Shown: piece by piece, positions 6,980 through 13,324 of the stretch
Position numbering within the stretch: position 1 is the first letter of the stretch
How the letters are laid out: every line of letters begins with the position of its first letter
Assembly: GCA_002479815.1 (NCBI GenBank)
Contig: DLPA01000206.1
Coordinates: 1-13,324 of the forward strand
Length of the DNA stretch: 13,324 nt
DNA from: a bacterium UBA7470
GTDB taxonomy: Bacteria > Pseudomonadota > Gammaproteobacteria > Burkholderiales > Burkholderiaceae_C
Direction: 5' to 3'
The notes under the pieces: generated by a model
What the model was told of the DNA's origin: nothing
What the model saw: the letters and a program-made list of their open reading frames with translations, nothing else
Databases searched by the model: none
Program-made: the position numbers and the translations under genes

Positions 6980-9319
6980 ATGACCTTGAGTCCAGAAGCC
7001 AAGCGGGTTGAGTTGCGCACAGCCGCCCTTGAGTACCATGAATTTCCCGTCCCTGGCAAAATTGCCATTGCGGCGACCAAGCAACTCACCAACCAGCGTG
7101 ATTTGGCACTGGCCTACTCGCCAGGCGTGGCAGCCCCTTGTGAAGAAATTGTCAAAGACCCCAACGCTGCGTTCCGCTACACCAGTCGAGGCAATTTGGT
7201 CGGCGTTGTCACCAACGGCACGGCAGTGCTGGGTTTGGGTGATATTGGGCCACTGGCGGGCAAGCCTGTCATGGAAGGCAAGGCCGTGCTGTTCAAAAAA
7301 TTTGCAGGCATTGACGTTTTTGACATTGAAATCAATGAAAAAGACCCCGATAAGTTAGTAGAGATCATTGCAGCTTTAGAGCCAACGTTTGGCGGCATCA
7401 ATTTAGAAGACATCAAAGCGCCGGATTGTTTTTATGTGGAGCGCAAACTGCGCGAGCGTATGAAGATTCCGGTGTTTCATGACGACCAGCATGGTACGGC
7501 GATTGTGGTCGGGGCCGCCTTGCTCAATGGTTTGAAAGTAGTCGGCAAGCAAATCGATCAGGTCAAGCTCGTGACCTCAGGCGCGGGTGCGGCGGCGCTG
7601 GCGTGTTTGAATTTGCTGGTGAAGTTGGGCTTGCCACGTCGCAACATTTTCGTCACCGACTTGGCTGGCGTGGTCTATCAAGGCCGCACCGAGCTGATGG
7701 ACGAAGACAAAATCCAGTTTGCCCAAGCCACTTCAGCGCGTACGTTGCGCGAAATCATTGAGGGTGCAGACGTGTTTTTAGGGCTGTCAGCGGGGGGCGT
7801 GCTCAAGCAAGACATGGTAGCTGCGATGGCCACGCAGCCTTTGATTTTTGCGCTTGCCAATCCCACCCCTGAAATTTCGCCCGAGTTGGTCAAAGCGGTG
7901 CGTGACGATGCCATCATGGCCACAGGTCGCACCGACTATTCCAACCAAGTTAACAATGTCTTGTGTTTTCCTTACATCTTCCGTGGGGCACTGGATTGTG
8001 GGGCCACGACCATCACCGACGGCATGGAAATCGCTGCCGTTCATGCCATTGCGGATTTGGCCCAAGCCGAGCAAAACGAAGTGGTGGCGGCTGCGTATGC
8101 CGGCGAAAAACTGGCATTCGGCCCCGAGTACCTGATTCCGAAACCGTTTGATCCACGTTTGATGATGAAAATTGCGCCTGCGGTGGCCCAAGCCGCCGTG
8201 GTCGATGGTGTCGCGGCCCGCCCCATTGTGGATATTCAAGCCTATCGTGAGAAGTTACAGAGTTTTGTCTATGCCTCTGGCACCCTGATGAAGCCCATTT
8301 ATGCCGCAGCCAAACGTGCACAAGCCAAGCGCATTGCTTACGCCGAAGGGGAAGATGAGCGCGTGCTGCGGGCGTGCCAAATTGTGGTCGATGAGGGCTT
8401 GGCGCGGCCCACACTCATCGGTCGTCCTCCTGTCATTGCTGAGCGGATCGAAAAATTCGGCTTGCGCCTGAGAGAGGAATTGGATTACGACGTGGTGAAC
8501 GTCGAGCAAGATGTACGGTATCGTGATTTTTGGCAAAGCTACCATCGCCTGACCGAGCGCCGAGGTGTGACCGAACAACTCGCCAAGATCGAGATGCGTC
8601 GCCGCCTGACACTGATCGGCTCGATGTTGCTGCACAAAGGCCATGTCGAAGGCTTGATTTGTGGCACGTGGGGCTCTACGCATGCCCATTTGGAATACAT
8701 TGACCAAGTGATCGGCAAGGCCCATGGCGGCAGCCCCAGTACGCCACAAGAGGTTCATATCTATGCCTGTATGAATGGTTTGATGCTGCCTGGTCGTCAG
8801 GTGTTTTTGGTCGATACCCATGTCAACTACGACCCCACCGCAGAAGAGTTGTGCGAAATCACTGTGATGGCAGCTGAAGAAATGATGCGTTTTGGCATCA
8901 AGCCCAAAGTGGCGCTGTTGTCGCACTCTAACTTTGGCTCATCGAATATGCCCAGCGCGATCAAAATGCGCCAAACCTTCCAGCTGCTGCGCCAGCAAGC
9001 ACCGTGGCTAGAGGTGGATGGTGAAATGCACGGTGACATTGCCTTGGATGTGCAAGCGCGCTTGGACTTGATGCCCAATACCTTGTTGCGGGGTGAGGCC
9101 AACCTGTTGGTATTGCCGAATATTGACGCAGCCAACATTGCCTACAACCTACTCAAAACCGCCGCAGGTGGCAATATTGCCATTGGGCCTGTGTTGCTGG
9201 GCGCTGCCAAGCCGGTGCATATTCTCACACCGAGCACGACCGTGCGCCGTATTGTCAACATGACTGCGTTGACGGTCGCCGACGCCAACTCTCCGACGCA
9301 CGCAAAAATGCGTCCCTGA
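6980..9319 (+). CDS. maeB: NADP-dependent malic enzyme, MaeB type (malic enzyme-phosphotransacetylase hybrid)
   Basis: MaeB oxidatively decarboxylates malate to pyruvate with NADP+, supplying NADPH and linking the TCA cycle to pyruvate. The 779-residue product has the usual hybrid size (E. coli MaeB is 759). The malic domain (about 15-165) shows AYSPGVAAPCEEI, GLGDIGPLAGKPVMEGK and the acidic metal-binding FHDDQHGTA (167-173 region). The Rossmann domain (about 175-415) has VTSGAGAAA (198-206) and FALANPTPEISPE. From about residue 434 a phosphate acetyl/butyryltransferase-like domain follows (RIAYAEGEDERVLRA onward); in this family it is thought to be regulatory rather than catalytic. The ATG at 6980 is preceded by GAGGAG, which decides the start. 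The gene appears monocistronic. No classical terminator follows. Confidence 0.97.
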   Translation: MTLSPEAKRVELRTAALEYHEFPVPGKIAIAATKQLTNQRDLALAYSPGVAAPCEEIVKDPNAAFRYTSRGNLVGVVTNGTAVLGLGDIGPLAGKPVMEGKAVLFKKFAGIDVFDIEINEKDPDKLVEIIAALEPTFGGINLEDIKAPDCFYVERKLRERMKIPVFHDDQHGTAIVVGAALLNGLKVVGKQIDQVKLVTSGAGAAALACLNLLVKLGLPRRNIFVTDLAGVVYQGRTELMDEDKIQFAQATSARTLREIIEGADVFLGLSAGGVLKQDMVAAMATQPLIFALANPTPEISPELVKAVRDDAIMATGRTDYSNQVNNVLCFPYIFRGALDCGATTITDGMEIAAVHAIADLAQAEQNEVVAAAYAGEKLAFGPEYLIPKPFDPRLMMKIAPAVAQAAVVDGVAARPIVDIQAYREKLQSFVYASGTLMKPIYAAAKRAQAKRIAYAEGEDERVLRACQIVVDEGLARPTLIGRPPVIAERIEKFGLRLREELDYDVVNVEQDVRYRDFWQSYHRLTERRGVTEQLAKIEMRRRLTLIGSMLLHKGHVEGLICGTWGSTHAHLEYIDQVIGKAHGGSPSTPQEVHIYACMNGLMLPGRQVFLVDTHVNYDPTAEELCEITVMAAEEMMRFGIKPKVALLSHSNFGSSNMPSAIKMRQTFQLLRQQAPWLEVDGEMHGDIALDVQARLDLMPNTLLRGEANLLVLPNIDAANIAYNLLKTAAGGNIAIGPVLLGAAKPVHILTPSTTVRRIVNMTALTVADANSPTHAKMRP

Positions 9320-9334
9320 ATATCAGCAGATGAT

Positions 9335-9372
9335 GGAGTTGATCAATCACCCTTTAAATGCGTGTCAACTCC
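9335..9372 (+). other. 8-bp inverted repeat downstream of maeB
   Basis: GGAGTTGA (9335-9342) and TCAACTCC (9365-9372) form a perfect 8-bp inverted repeat around a 22-base loop, starting 16 bases after the maeB stop. No T-run follows, so it is not a standard terminator. It could be a 3' mRNA-stabilising hairpin, an operator or chance. Confidence 0.3.
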
Positions 9373-9467
9373 CTACGTGCGCTTGCATTTCTAGGGGGTC
9401 TCAGGCACACTACCGCCTTTCTCCAGGGGAAAACCCGTAATTACAAACAGTTGAAAGCGAAGTACCA

Positions 9468-9872
9468 ATGTCTGGATCGCAAATGCAATCGCGTATGTGG
9501 CGTTGGAAATGCAGCCGAATGCTGATTCTATGGGTGTGTGCGAGCTTGTGGAGTGTACTCGCTACAACGGCCTTTGCTTTTCAGGCGGTGGTACAACGCA
9601 GCGCGCTGGGGCCACAAGCACAACAAGTCCTTGTGCTGATTGCGCAGGGTGGCCCTTTTCCCTTTGAGAAAGACGGCACCGTTTTCGGTAATCGGGAGCG
9701 TATGTTGCCTTCAAGCAAACGAGGTTATTACCGTGAGTACACCGTTGTGACGCCTGGAGTTGGACATCGTGGTGCCCGTAGGATCGTTTGTGGAGGAATG
9801 CGACTTCAGCAACCTGACGCGTGTTACTACACCGATGACCACTATGCGAGTTTTCGGCTGATTGTTGACTGA
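9468..9872 (+). CDS. Secreted guanyl-specific ribonuclease (N1/T1, RNase Sa-like)
   Basis: The 134-residue product is a microbial guanyl-specific RNase that would cleave RNA after G via a 2',3'-cyclic intermediate. A basic N-region (RMWRWKCSR) and hydrophobic core (18-34) form a signal peptide, with a likely cleavage after AFA (A37), so the mature enzyme of about 97 residues acts outside the cytoplasm. The mature part matches RNase Sa: LIAQGGPFPFEKDGTVFGNRE (58-78 region), then YYREYTVVTPG. The catalytic set is complete: E90 (Sa E54), R101 (R65), R105 (R69) and H125 (H85, in TDDHYASF). It is followed 69 bp later by a barstar-family inhibitor gene, which protects the cell from unexported enzyme. 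The ribosome site before the ATG at 9468 is weak; an in-frame ATG at 9483 is possible. Confidence 0.93.
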   Translation: MSGSQMQSRMWRWKCSRMLILWVCASLWSVLATTAFAFQAVVQRSALGPQAQQVLVLIAQGGPFPFEKDGTVFGNRERMLPSSKRGYYREYTVVTPGVGHRGARRIVCGGMRLQQPDACYYTDDHYASFRLIVD

Positions 9873-9941
9873 TAAAGCACTCAAACAATCAGACAGTTTT
9901 TAGTGTTGCTTTTGTTTTCTGAAAGAGAAACGGAGATGGAA

Positions 9942-10478
9942 ATGCCACTTCGTCACGTGCGTTCTAATATTGTCCAATCCATTCGCGCGCATCGCGTTGA
10001 AGACTTGCAAGCTGCCGCAGCTCAAATGGGGCATCATTTTTTGTATGCCAATTTGGCACCCGCTCAAAGCAAGCAAGACATATTAGAGTTGATTGCTTCA
10101 CAATACACGTTCCCTGCCCATTTTGGGAAAAATTTCGACGCACTGTATGACTGTCTCACGGATACCGTCAACAAATCTGGCTCCCAAACAGGTTTTGTTG
10201 TCGTGTTAGAGCATATTCCTACTCACGCGAAATTTGACAAAGAAGCGCGCGAGCAACTGCTTGATATCTTCCGTGATGCTTCTGACTATTGGAGCGACCG
10301 CAAAGTACCATTTCGGTGCTTCTATTCTTTCTCAGTCGCGCGCGCTCCCAAGGGGGAGCCTGTGCAAGCCGACGAGAATGCAGAAGCCATGCCCACCGAC
10401 AAATTGGTAGATGTCAGTCCCCTCGCATTGCGCATGAGCAGTCCCTTCAATGCAGGATACTGGACGACACCTGTCTAA
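9942..10478 (+). CDS. Barstar-family ribonuclease inhibitor, extended
   Basis: The 178-residue product contains a barstar fold (about 30-132). The inhibitor signature FGKNFDALYDCLTD (61-74) keeps the two acidic contacts that correspond to barstar D35 and D39 (here D66 and D70); FDKEAREQLLDIFRDASDYW (98-117) matches the later helix. It should bind the active site of the RNase encoded just upstream and act in the cytoplasm. Classical barstar is about 90 residues; this one has roughly 28 extra residues at the N-terminus and about 45 at the C-terminus (acidic, then SPFNAGYWTTPV). The start at 9942 has GGAG six bases upstream; an ATG at 9936 is an alternative adding two residues. A strong terminator follows. 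The family call is firm; the role of the extensions is unknown. Confidence 0.92.
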   Translation: MPLRHVRSNIVQSIRAHRVEDLQAAAAQMGHHFLYANLAPAQSKQDILELIASQYTFPAHFGKNFDALYDCLTDTVNKSGSQTGFVVVLEHIPTHAKFDKEAREQLLDIFRDASDYWSDRKVPFRCFYSFSVARAPKGEPVQADENAEAMPTDKLVDVSPLALRMSSPFNAGYWTTPV

Positions 10479-10501
10479 AGCCACACACAAACTCCTCAAA
10501 C

Positions 10502-10531
10502 AAGCCGCCCCGCAAAGGCGGCTTATTTTTT
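10502..10531 (+). terminator. Rho-independent terminator of the RNase-barstar operon
   Basis: The stem AAGCCGCC (10502-10509) pairs with GGCGGCTT (10517-10524) around a 7-base loop and is followed by A and six T (10526-10531). It starts 24 bases after the barstar stop. The T-run overlaps the last codons of the convergent Hpt gene. In the minus direction there is no T-tract after the stem, so it mainly serves the plus strand. Confidence 0.88.
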
Positions 10532-10892
10532 ATCCGACTTTGGCTTGTAAATAGCCTGCCAAGGCTTGTTTGGTTTGTTCTGTCACCGTTGCCAGTCCCG
10601 TCAACCGCTGTTGGCACTCTGCGATCGCCTGATTGGCGGCAAGTTTCTCCATTTGACCACTGAGAACCGATAAGGCTGTTGCGCCCATGTTCGCAGAGCT
10701 GCCCTTCAGTGAATGTGCAGCCCGACGTATGCCGTCTGCGTTTTGTTCGTCACAGGCTTGAACAATCGCGTGGACCTCGGCATCCAGGCCGTCTAAAAAT
10801 GCGTGCACAATTTCTAGTAATGCGTCCTCTAAAACCGCGTGCAGTTCATCAAGAGTGGACAGATTCAGGATATCAGCAGTGGAGTTGGACAT
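10530..10892 (-). CDS. Stand-alone Hpt-domain phosphotransfer protein
   Basis: The 120-residue product is a single histidine-containing phosphotransfer (Hpt) domain, a four-helix bundle that carries phosphate between response-regulator receiver domains in multistep phosphorelays. The signature AAHSLKGSSANMGA (58-71) places the phospho-accepting His at H60, with K63, G64 and S65 following as in the family. No kinase or receiver domain is fused, and none is encoded nearby in the window, so its partners are elsewhere. The ATG at 10892 is preferred; the frame extends to a TTG at 10916, and neither has a clear Shine-Dalgarno. It is divergent from pyk across about 190 bp and converges on the barstar gene, with only a hairpin between. 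Confidence 0.9.
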   Translation of the reverse strand: MSNSTADILNLSTLDELHAVLEDALLEIVHAFLDGLDAEVHAIVQACDEQNADGIRRAAHSLKGSSANMGATALSVLSGQMEKLAANQAIAECQQRLTGLATVTEQTKQALAGYLQAKVG

Positions 10893-10984
10893 GGTGTGAT
10901 CAGATGCAAAATGCAAGGGTAGGTGTTGCAGGGCGCACTATCTGTAAAGCCCATTTTGACAGCTTCCGTCCGTGCGATCTGCAT

Positions 10985-11003
10985 TTGGTAACAACTGGGT
11001 AAC
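10985..11003 (-). promoter_or_regulatory. Tandem GTTACC motif upstream of pyk
   Basis: Read on the minus strand this is GTTACCCAGTTGTTACCAA: two GTTACC units 11 bp apart. It lies about 80 bp upstream of the pyk ATG and just upstream of a possible TTGATA -35 element (11012-11017); no good -10 was found with it. The same GTTACC-N5-GTTACCAA pattern occurs before fba on the other strand. It is also about 93 bp upstream of the divergent Hpt gene. Confidence 0.5.
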
Positions 11004-11083
11004 AGTTTCGGTTGATAATTGAAACGAAATTACATATTTGACTGTTTCTTTTGCTTTCAATTTCTATCAAATCGGAGATCTCC

Positions 11084-12514
11084 ATGCCTCGCGCTACGAA
11101 AATCGTTGCCACTCTAGGCCCCTCATCGAACACGCCTGAAATGTTAGAGGCCATGATTCGCGCTGGCGTGAATGTGGTGAGGTTGAATTTTTCTCATGGT
11201 ACAGCTCAAGATCACATCAACAGAGCAGCAATGGTTCGAGATGCGGCACAACGCGCAGGCGTAGAGATTGCCATCATGGCCGATTTGCAAGGCCCAAAAA
11301 TCAGAGTCGGTAAGTTTGTGCATGGCAAAGTCATGCTGCAAAACGGCGCTCCTTTTGTACTAGACGCCTCGCGCACCGAACTGGGGGATGAGGCGGGTGT
11401 CGGTCTTGACTACAAAGAGCTGCCGCGCGATGTCAAGCCAAGCGATGTCTTGTTGCTGAATGATGGCTTGATCGTCTTACAAGTCGATACGGTACGTGGC
11501 CCCGCTGTCCACACCACGGTGGTCATGGGTGGAGAACTGTCCAACAACAAAGGCATCAACAAACGAGGTGGGGGTCTGACTGCGCCAGCATTGACTGCCA
11601 AAGACATGGACGACATCAAAACGGCCATGAGTTTGTATGCGGACTATGTGGCGGTGAGCTTTCCCAAAAACGCCACTGATATGGAGCTGGCGCGGCAGTT
11701 GTGCACCATCTCTGCACCACAGGGTCACCGTCCTGGTTTGATCGCAAAAATTGAACGTGCTGAGGCGATCCCAGAATTGGAAAGTATCCTACGCGCCAGT
11801 GATGGCATTATGGTCGCGCGTGGTGACTTGGCCGTCGAAGTGGGCAACGCCGCCGTCCCTGCGCTACAAAAACGCATGATCAAGCTGGCGCGAGAGTACG
11901 ACAAGCTCACCATCACTGCGACACAGATGATGGAGAGCATGATTCTTGCCCCTGTCCCCACACGCGCAGAAGTCAGCGATGTTGCAAACGCCGTGCTCGA
12001 CGGTACGGATGCCGTCATGCTCAGTGCCGAAACGGCGGCTGGTAAATTCCCCTTGGAAACTGTCAAAGAAATGAGTCAGATTTGCCGAATGGCAGAGGCT
12101 GCACAGGACGGTGATTTGAATGGTTCTTTCTCGGGAAAAACATTCAATCGAATCGACCACTCGATTGCGATGGGTGCCCTGTTTACGGCATATCACCTCG
12201 GTGCCAAAGCCATTGTGGCGCTGACTGAATCTGGCTCGACCGCGTTGTGGATGAGTCGCCACAACGTCGGAATGCCCATTTATGCGTTGACCGCCACCCA
12301 AACCAGTCAACGCAAAATGGCCTTGTACCGCAATGTGCGGCCTTTGATGATTGACACCAGTGGCGAGCGCGACACCACACTGATGCAAGCAGAAGCCAAC
12401 CTAAAAGCCTCAGGCGCTTTGCAGTCAGGAGATCTGTATGTCATTACCTGTGGCGAGCCTATGGGCGCACCAGGCGGAACCAATATGCTCAAAATCTGTC
12501 GCGTCAACGCATAA
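11084..12514 (+). CDS. pyk: Pyruvate kinase
   Basis: Pyruvate kinase converts phosphoenolpyruvate and ADP to pyruvate and ATP, the last step of glycolysis. The 476-residue product has the normal bacterial length (E. coli PykF 470, PykA 480). The N-terminal barrel starts MPRATKIVATLGPSS and has RLNFSHG (33-39) with the substrate/K+ site residues R33, N35 and S37. The B domain covers roughly 72-168. The active-site signature LIAKIERAEAIPEL (219-232) has catalytic K222 and metal ligand E224. MVARGDLAVEVG (243-254), ATQMMESM and AEVSDVANAVLDGTDAVMLSAET are all intact; the C-terminal allosteric domain runs from about 355. The start is fixed by GGAG six bases before the ATG at 11084. It sits 220 bp upstream of fba, in the same direction but with a separate promoter likely. 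Confidence 0.97.
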   Translation: MPRATKIVATLGPSSNTPEMLEAMIRAGVNVVRLNFSHGTAQDHINRAAMVRDAAQRAGVEIAIMADLQGPKIRVGKFVHGKVMLQNGAPFVLDASRTELGDEAGVGLDYKELPRDVKPSDVLLLNDGLIVLQVDTVRGPAVHTTVVMGGELSNNKGINKRGGGLTAPALTAKDMDDIKTAMSLYADYVAVSFPKNATDMELARQLCTISAPQGHRPGLIAKIERAEAIPELESILRASDGIMVARGDLAVEVGNAAVPALQKRMIKLAREYDKLTITATQMMESMILAPVPTRAEVSDVANAVLDGTDAVMLSAETAAGKFPLETVKEMSQICRMAEAAQDGDLNGSFSGKTFNRIDHSIAMGALFTAYHLGAKAIVALTESGSTALWMSRHNVGMPIYALTATQTSQRKMALYRNVRPLMIDTSGERDTTLMQAEANLKASGALQSGDLYVITCGEPMGAPGGTNMLKICRVNA

Positions 12515-12646
12515 CGCGCCTGTGCGCTCAAGCGCTTGTGACCGCTTATTTGACGTACGTGAGCCCCCCTTTTGAAAAGCAGAAGTTTTTCAATTAAAGA
12601 AGCGTACACAGCTGCTATTTTTATGAATCTTTACTGTCCAGTTCGG

Positions 12647-12676
12647 TTGTAAAGGCGCGAATGGCACGAGTAGAAT
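12647..12676 (+). promoter_or_regulatory. Candidate sigma70 promoter of fba
   Basis: TTGTAA (12647-12652) and TAGAAT (12671-12676), 18 bp apart, match consensus at 4/6 and 5/6. The predicted transcription start would fall around 12683, at the beginning of the tandem GTTACC repeat. In the gap after pyk (12515-12734) the only other structures are a CAAGCGCTTG palindrome (12529-12538) and a weak AT-rich hairpin (12572-12593), neither a convincing terminator. Confidence 0.45.
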
Positions 12677-12683
12677 CGAAAAA

Positions 12684-12702
12684 GTTACCAACCAGTTACC
12701 AA
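12684..12702 (+). promoter_or_regulatory. Tandem GTTACC motif upstream of fba
   Basis: GTTACCAACCAGTTACCAA consists of two GTTACC units with an 11-bp period; as a duplication it is AGTTACCAAC at 12683-12692 and 12694-12703. It lies just downstream of the candidate -10 box, 32 bp before the fba ATG, a place where a bound protein would repress. It matches the motif upstream of pyk at 15 of 19 positions, including all 14 fixed ones. Confidence 0.5.
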
Positions 12703-12734
12703 CTCACTGACCACTTTTTTGAGGGGAAATCTTT

Positions 12735-13324
12735 ATGGCTCTCGTCTCTATGCGCGAACTGCTGGATCATGCCGCTGAAAACGGCTACGGTATTCCAGCT
12801 TTTAACGTCAACAACTTAGAACAGGTGCAAGCGGTGATGGCGGCTGCCGATGAAGTCGGCGCACCCGTCATCCTGCAAGCCAGCGCGGGCGCACGCAAGT
12901 ACGCGGGCGAGCATTTCATTAAGTACCTCATTCAAGCTGCTTGCGAAGCCTACCCCCACATTCCTTTGGTCATGCACCAAGACCACGGCACCAGCCCCAA
13001 AATTTGCCAAGGCGCGATTGACTTGGGCTTTGGCTCGGTGATGATGGACGGCTCGTTGCGCGAAGATGGCAAAACCCCCTCCACCTTTGACTACAACGTC
13101 CAAGTCACCCAACAAGTCGTGGCGATGGCACACCGCGTGGGCGTGACGGTGGAAGGCGAATTGGGCTGCCTGGGCAACCTCGAAACTGGCGATGCAGGCG
13201 AAGAAGACGGCATCGGCGCAGAGGGCAAGCTCGACCACAGCCAAATGCTGACCGATCCTGAAGAAGCCGCCGTGTTTGTCAAAGCCACCCAACTGGATGC
13301 CTTGGCGATTGCCATTGGCACCAG
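12735..13324 (+). CDS. fba: Class II fructose-1,6-bisphosphate aldolase (5' part, runs off the window)
   Basis: The first 196 codons are present; the gene continues past the right edge. The enzyme reversibly splits fructose-1,6-bisphosphate into dihydroxyacetone phosphate and glyceraldehyde-3-phosphate in glycolysis, gluconeogenesis and, in autotrophs, the Calvin cycle. The N-terminus MALVSMRELLDHAAENGYG, followed by IPAFNVNNLEQ, is typical of the Calvin-type class II subgroup. The zinc/catalytic motif VMHQDHGTS (79-87) has the catalytic Asp D83 and zinc ligand H84. VEGELGCLGNLETGDAGEEDG (from about 139) contains the conserved glutamate and the loop seen in this subgroup. The ATG at 12735 has GAGGGGA at 12721-12727 as ribosome site. 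In related bacteria purC often follows pyk-fba; that region lies outside the window. Confidence 0.96.
   Translation, partial: MALVSMRELLDHAAENGYGIPAFNVNNLEQVQAVMAAADEVGAPVILQASAGARKYAGEHFIKYLIQAACEAYPHIPLVMHQDHGTSPKICQGAIDLGFGSVMMDGSLREDGKTPSTFDYNVQVTQQVVAMAHRVGVTVEGELGCLGNLETGDAGEEDGIGAEGKLDHSQMLTDPEEAAVFVKATQLDALAIAIGT

Noticed and set aside
8255..8926. A 223-codon minus-strand open frame inside maeB
   Set aside because: It is antisense to a conserved part of the phosphotransacetylase-like domain, with no recognisable protein features.
12529..12538. CAAGCGCTTG palindrome after pyk as an operator
   Set aside because: It is a ten-base palindrome directly after the pyk stop, far from the fba promoter; nothing else supports a role.
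12572..12593. Hairpin TTGAAAA/TTTTCAA after pyk as a terminator
   Set aside because: The stem is short and nearly all A/T, and no T-run follows outside the stem.

Overview
The window looks like a chromosomal segment of a GC-rich betaproteobacterium, most likely Burkholderiales and possibly Comamonadaceae-like. This rests on the style of the proteins (RadA, hybrid malic enzyme MaeB, Calvin-type class II aldolase, RNase Sa-type nuclease beside a barstar) and on the pyk-fba neighbourhood. The species cannot be named from the sequence alone.

Layout. Positions 1-210 are an AT-rich, gene-free block bounded by a perfect 19-bp inverted repeat, which resembles a small non-autonomous mobile element (MITE). 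It is followed at once by radA (+). radA converges, with a 6-bp stop overlap, on a tyrosine-recombinase-like gene (-) that appears to have lost its key catalytic residues. A short-chain dehydrogenase/reductase gene (+) lacking the usual catalytic Tyr is coupled by an ATGA overlap to a small TIGR03643/DUF2805-type gene. Next come two minus-strand genes that read as one operon: an SPFH-domain protein with a C-terminal SHOCT helix pair, then a membrane-anchored protein with two zinc ribbons and two DUF4178-like domains.

Divergently, maeB (+) runs from 6980 to 9319 behind a recognisable sigma70-type promoter. A secreted guanyl-specific RNase and its barstar-family inhibitor follow and end in a clear rho-independent terminator. 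A stand-alone Hpt phosphotransfer protein (-) lies between them and pyk (+). The window ends inside fba (+), the class II fructose-bisphosphate aldolase gene.

How the genes relate. maeB, pyk and fba together cover the PEP/pyruvate/malate node and lower glycolysis/gluconeogenesis. The upstream regions of pyk and fba share a tandem motif (GTTACC-N5-GTTACCAA, 11-bp period), in opposite orientation and at different positions relative to the genes, suggesting a common regulator. The RNase-barstar pair is an exported toxin with cytoplasmic self-protection. The SPFH/DUF4178 pair is the best candidate for a poorly described system, probably linked to the membrane envelope. No CRISPR array, tRNA, rRNA or intact transposase gene was seen.
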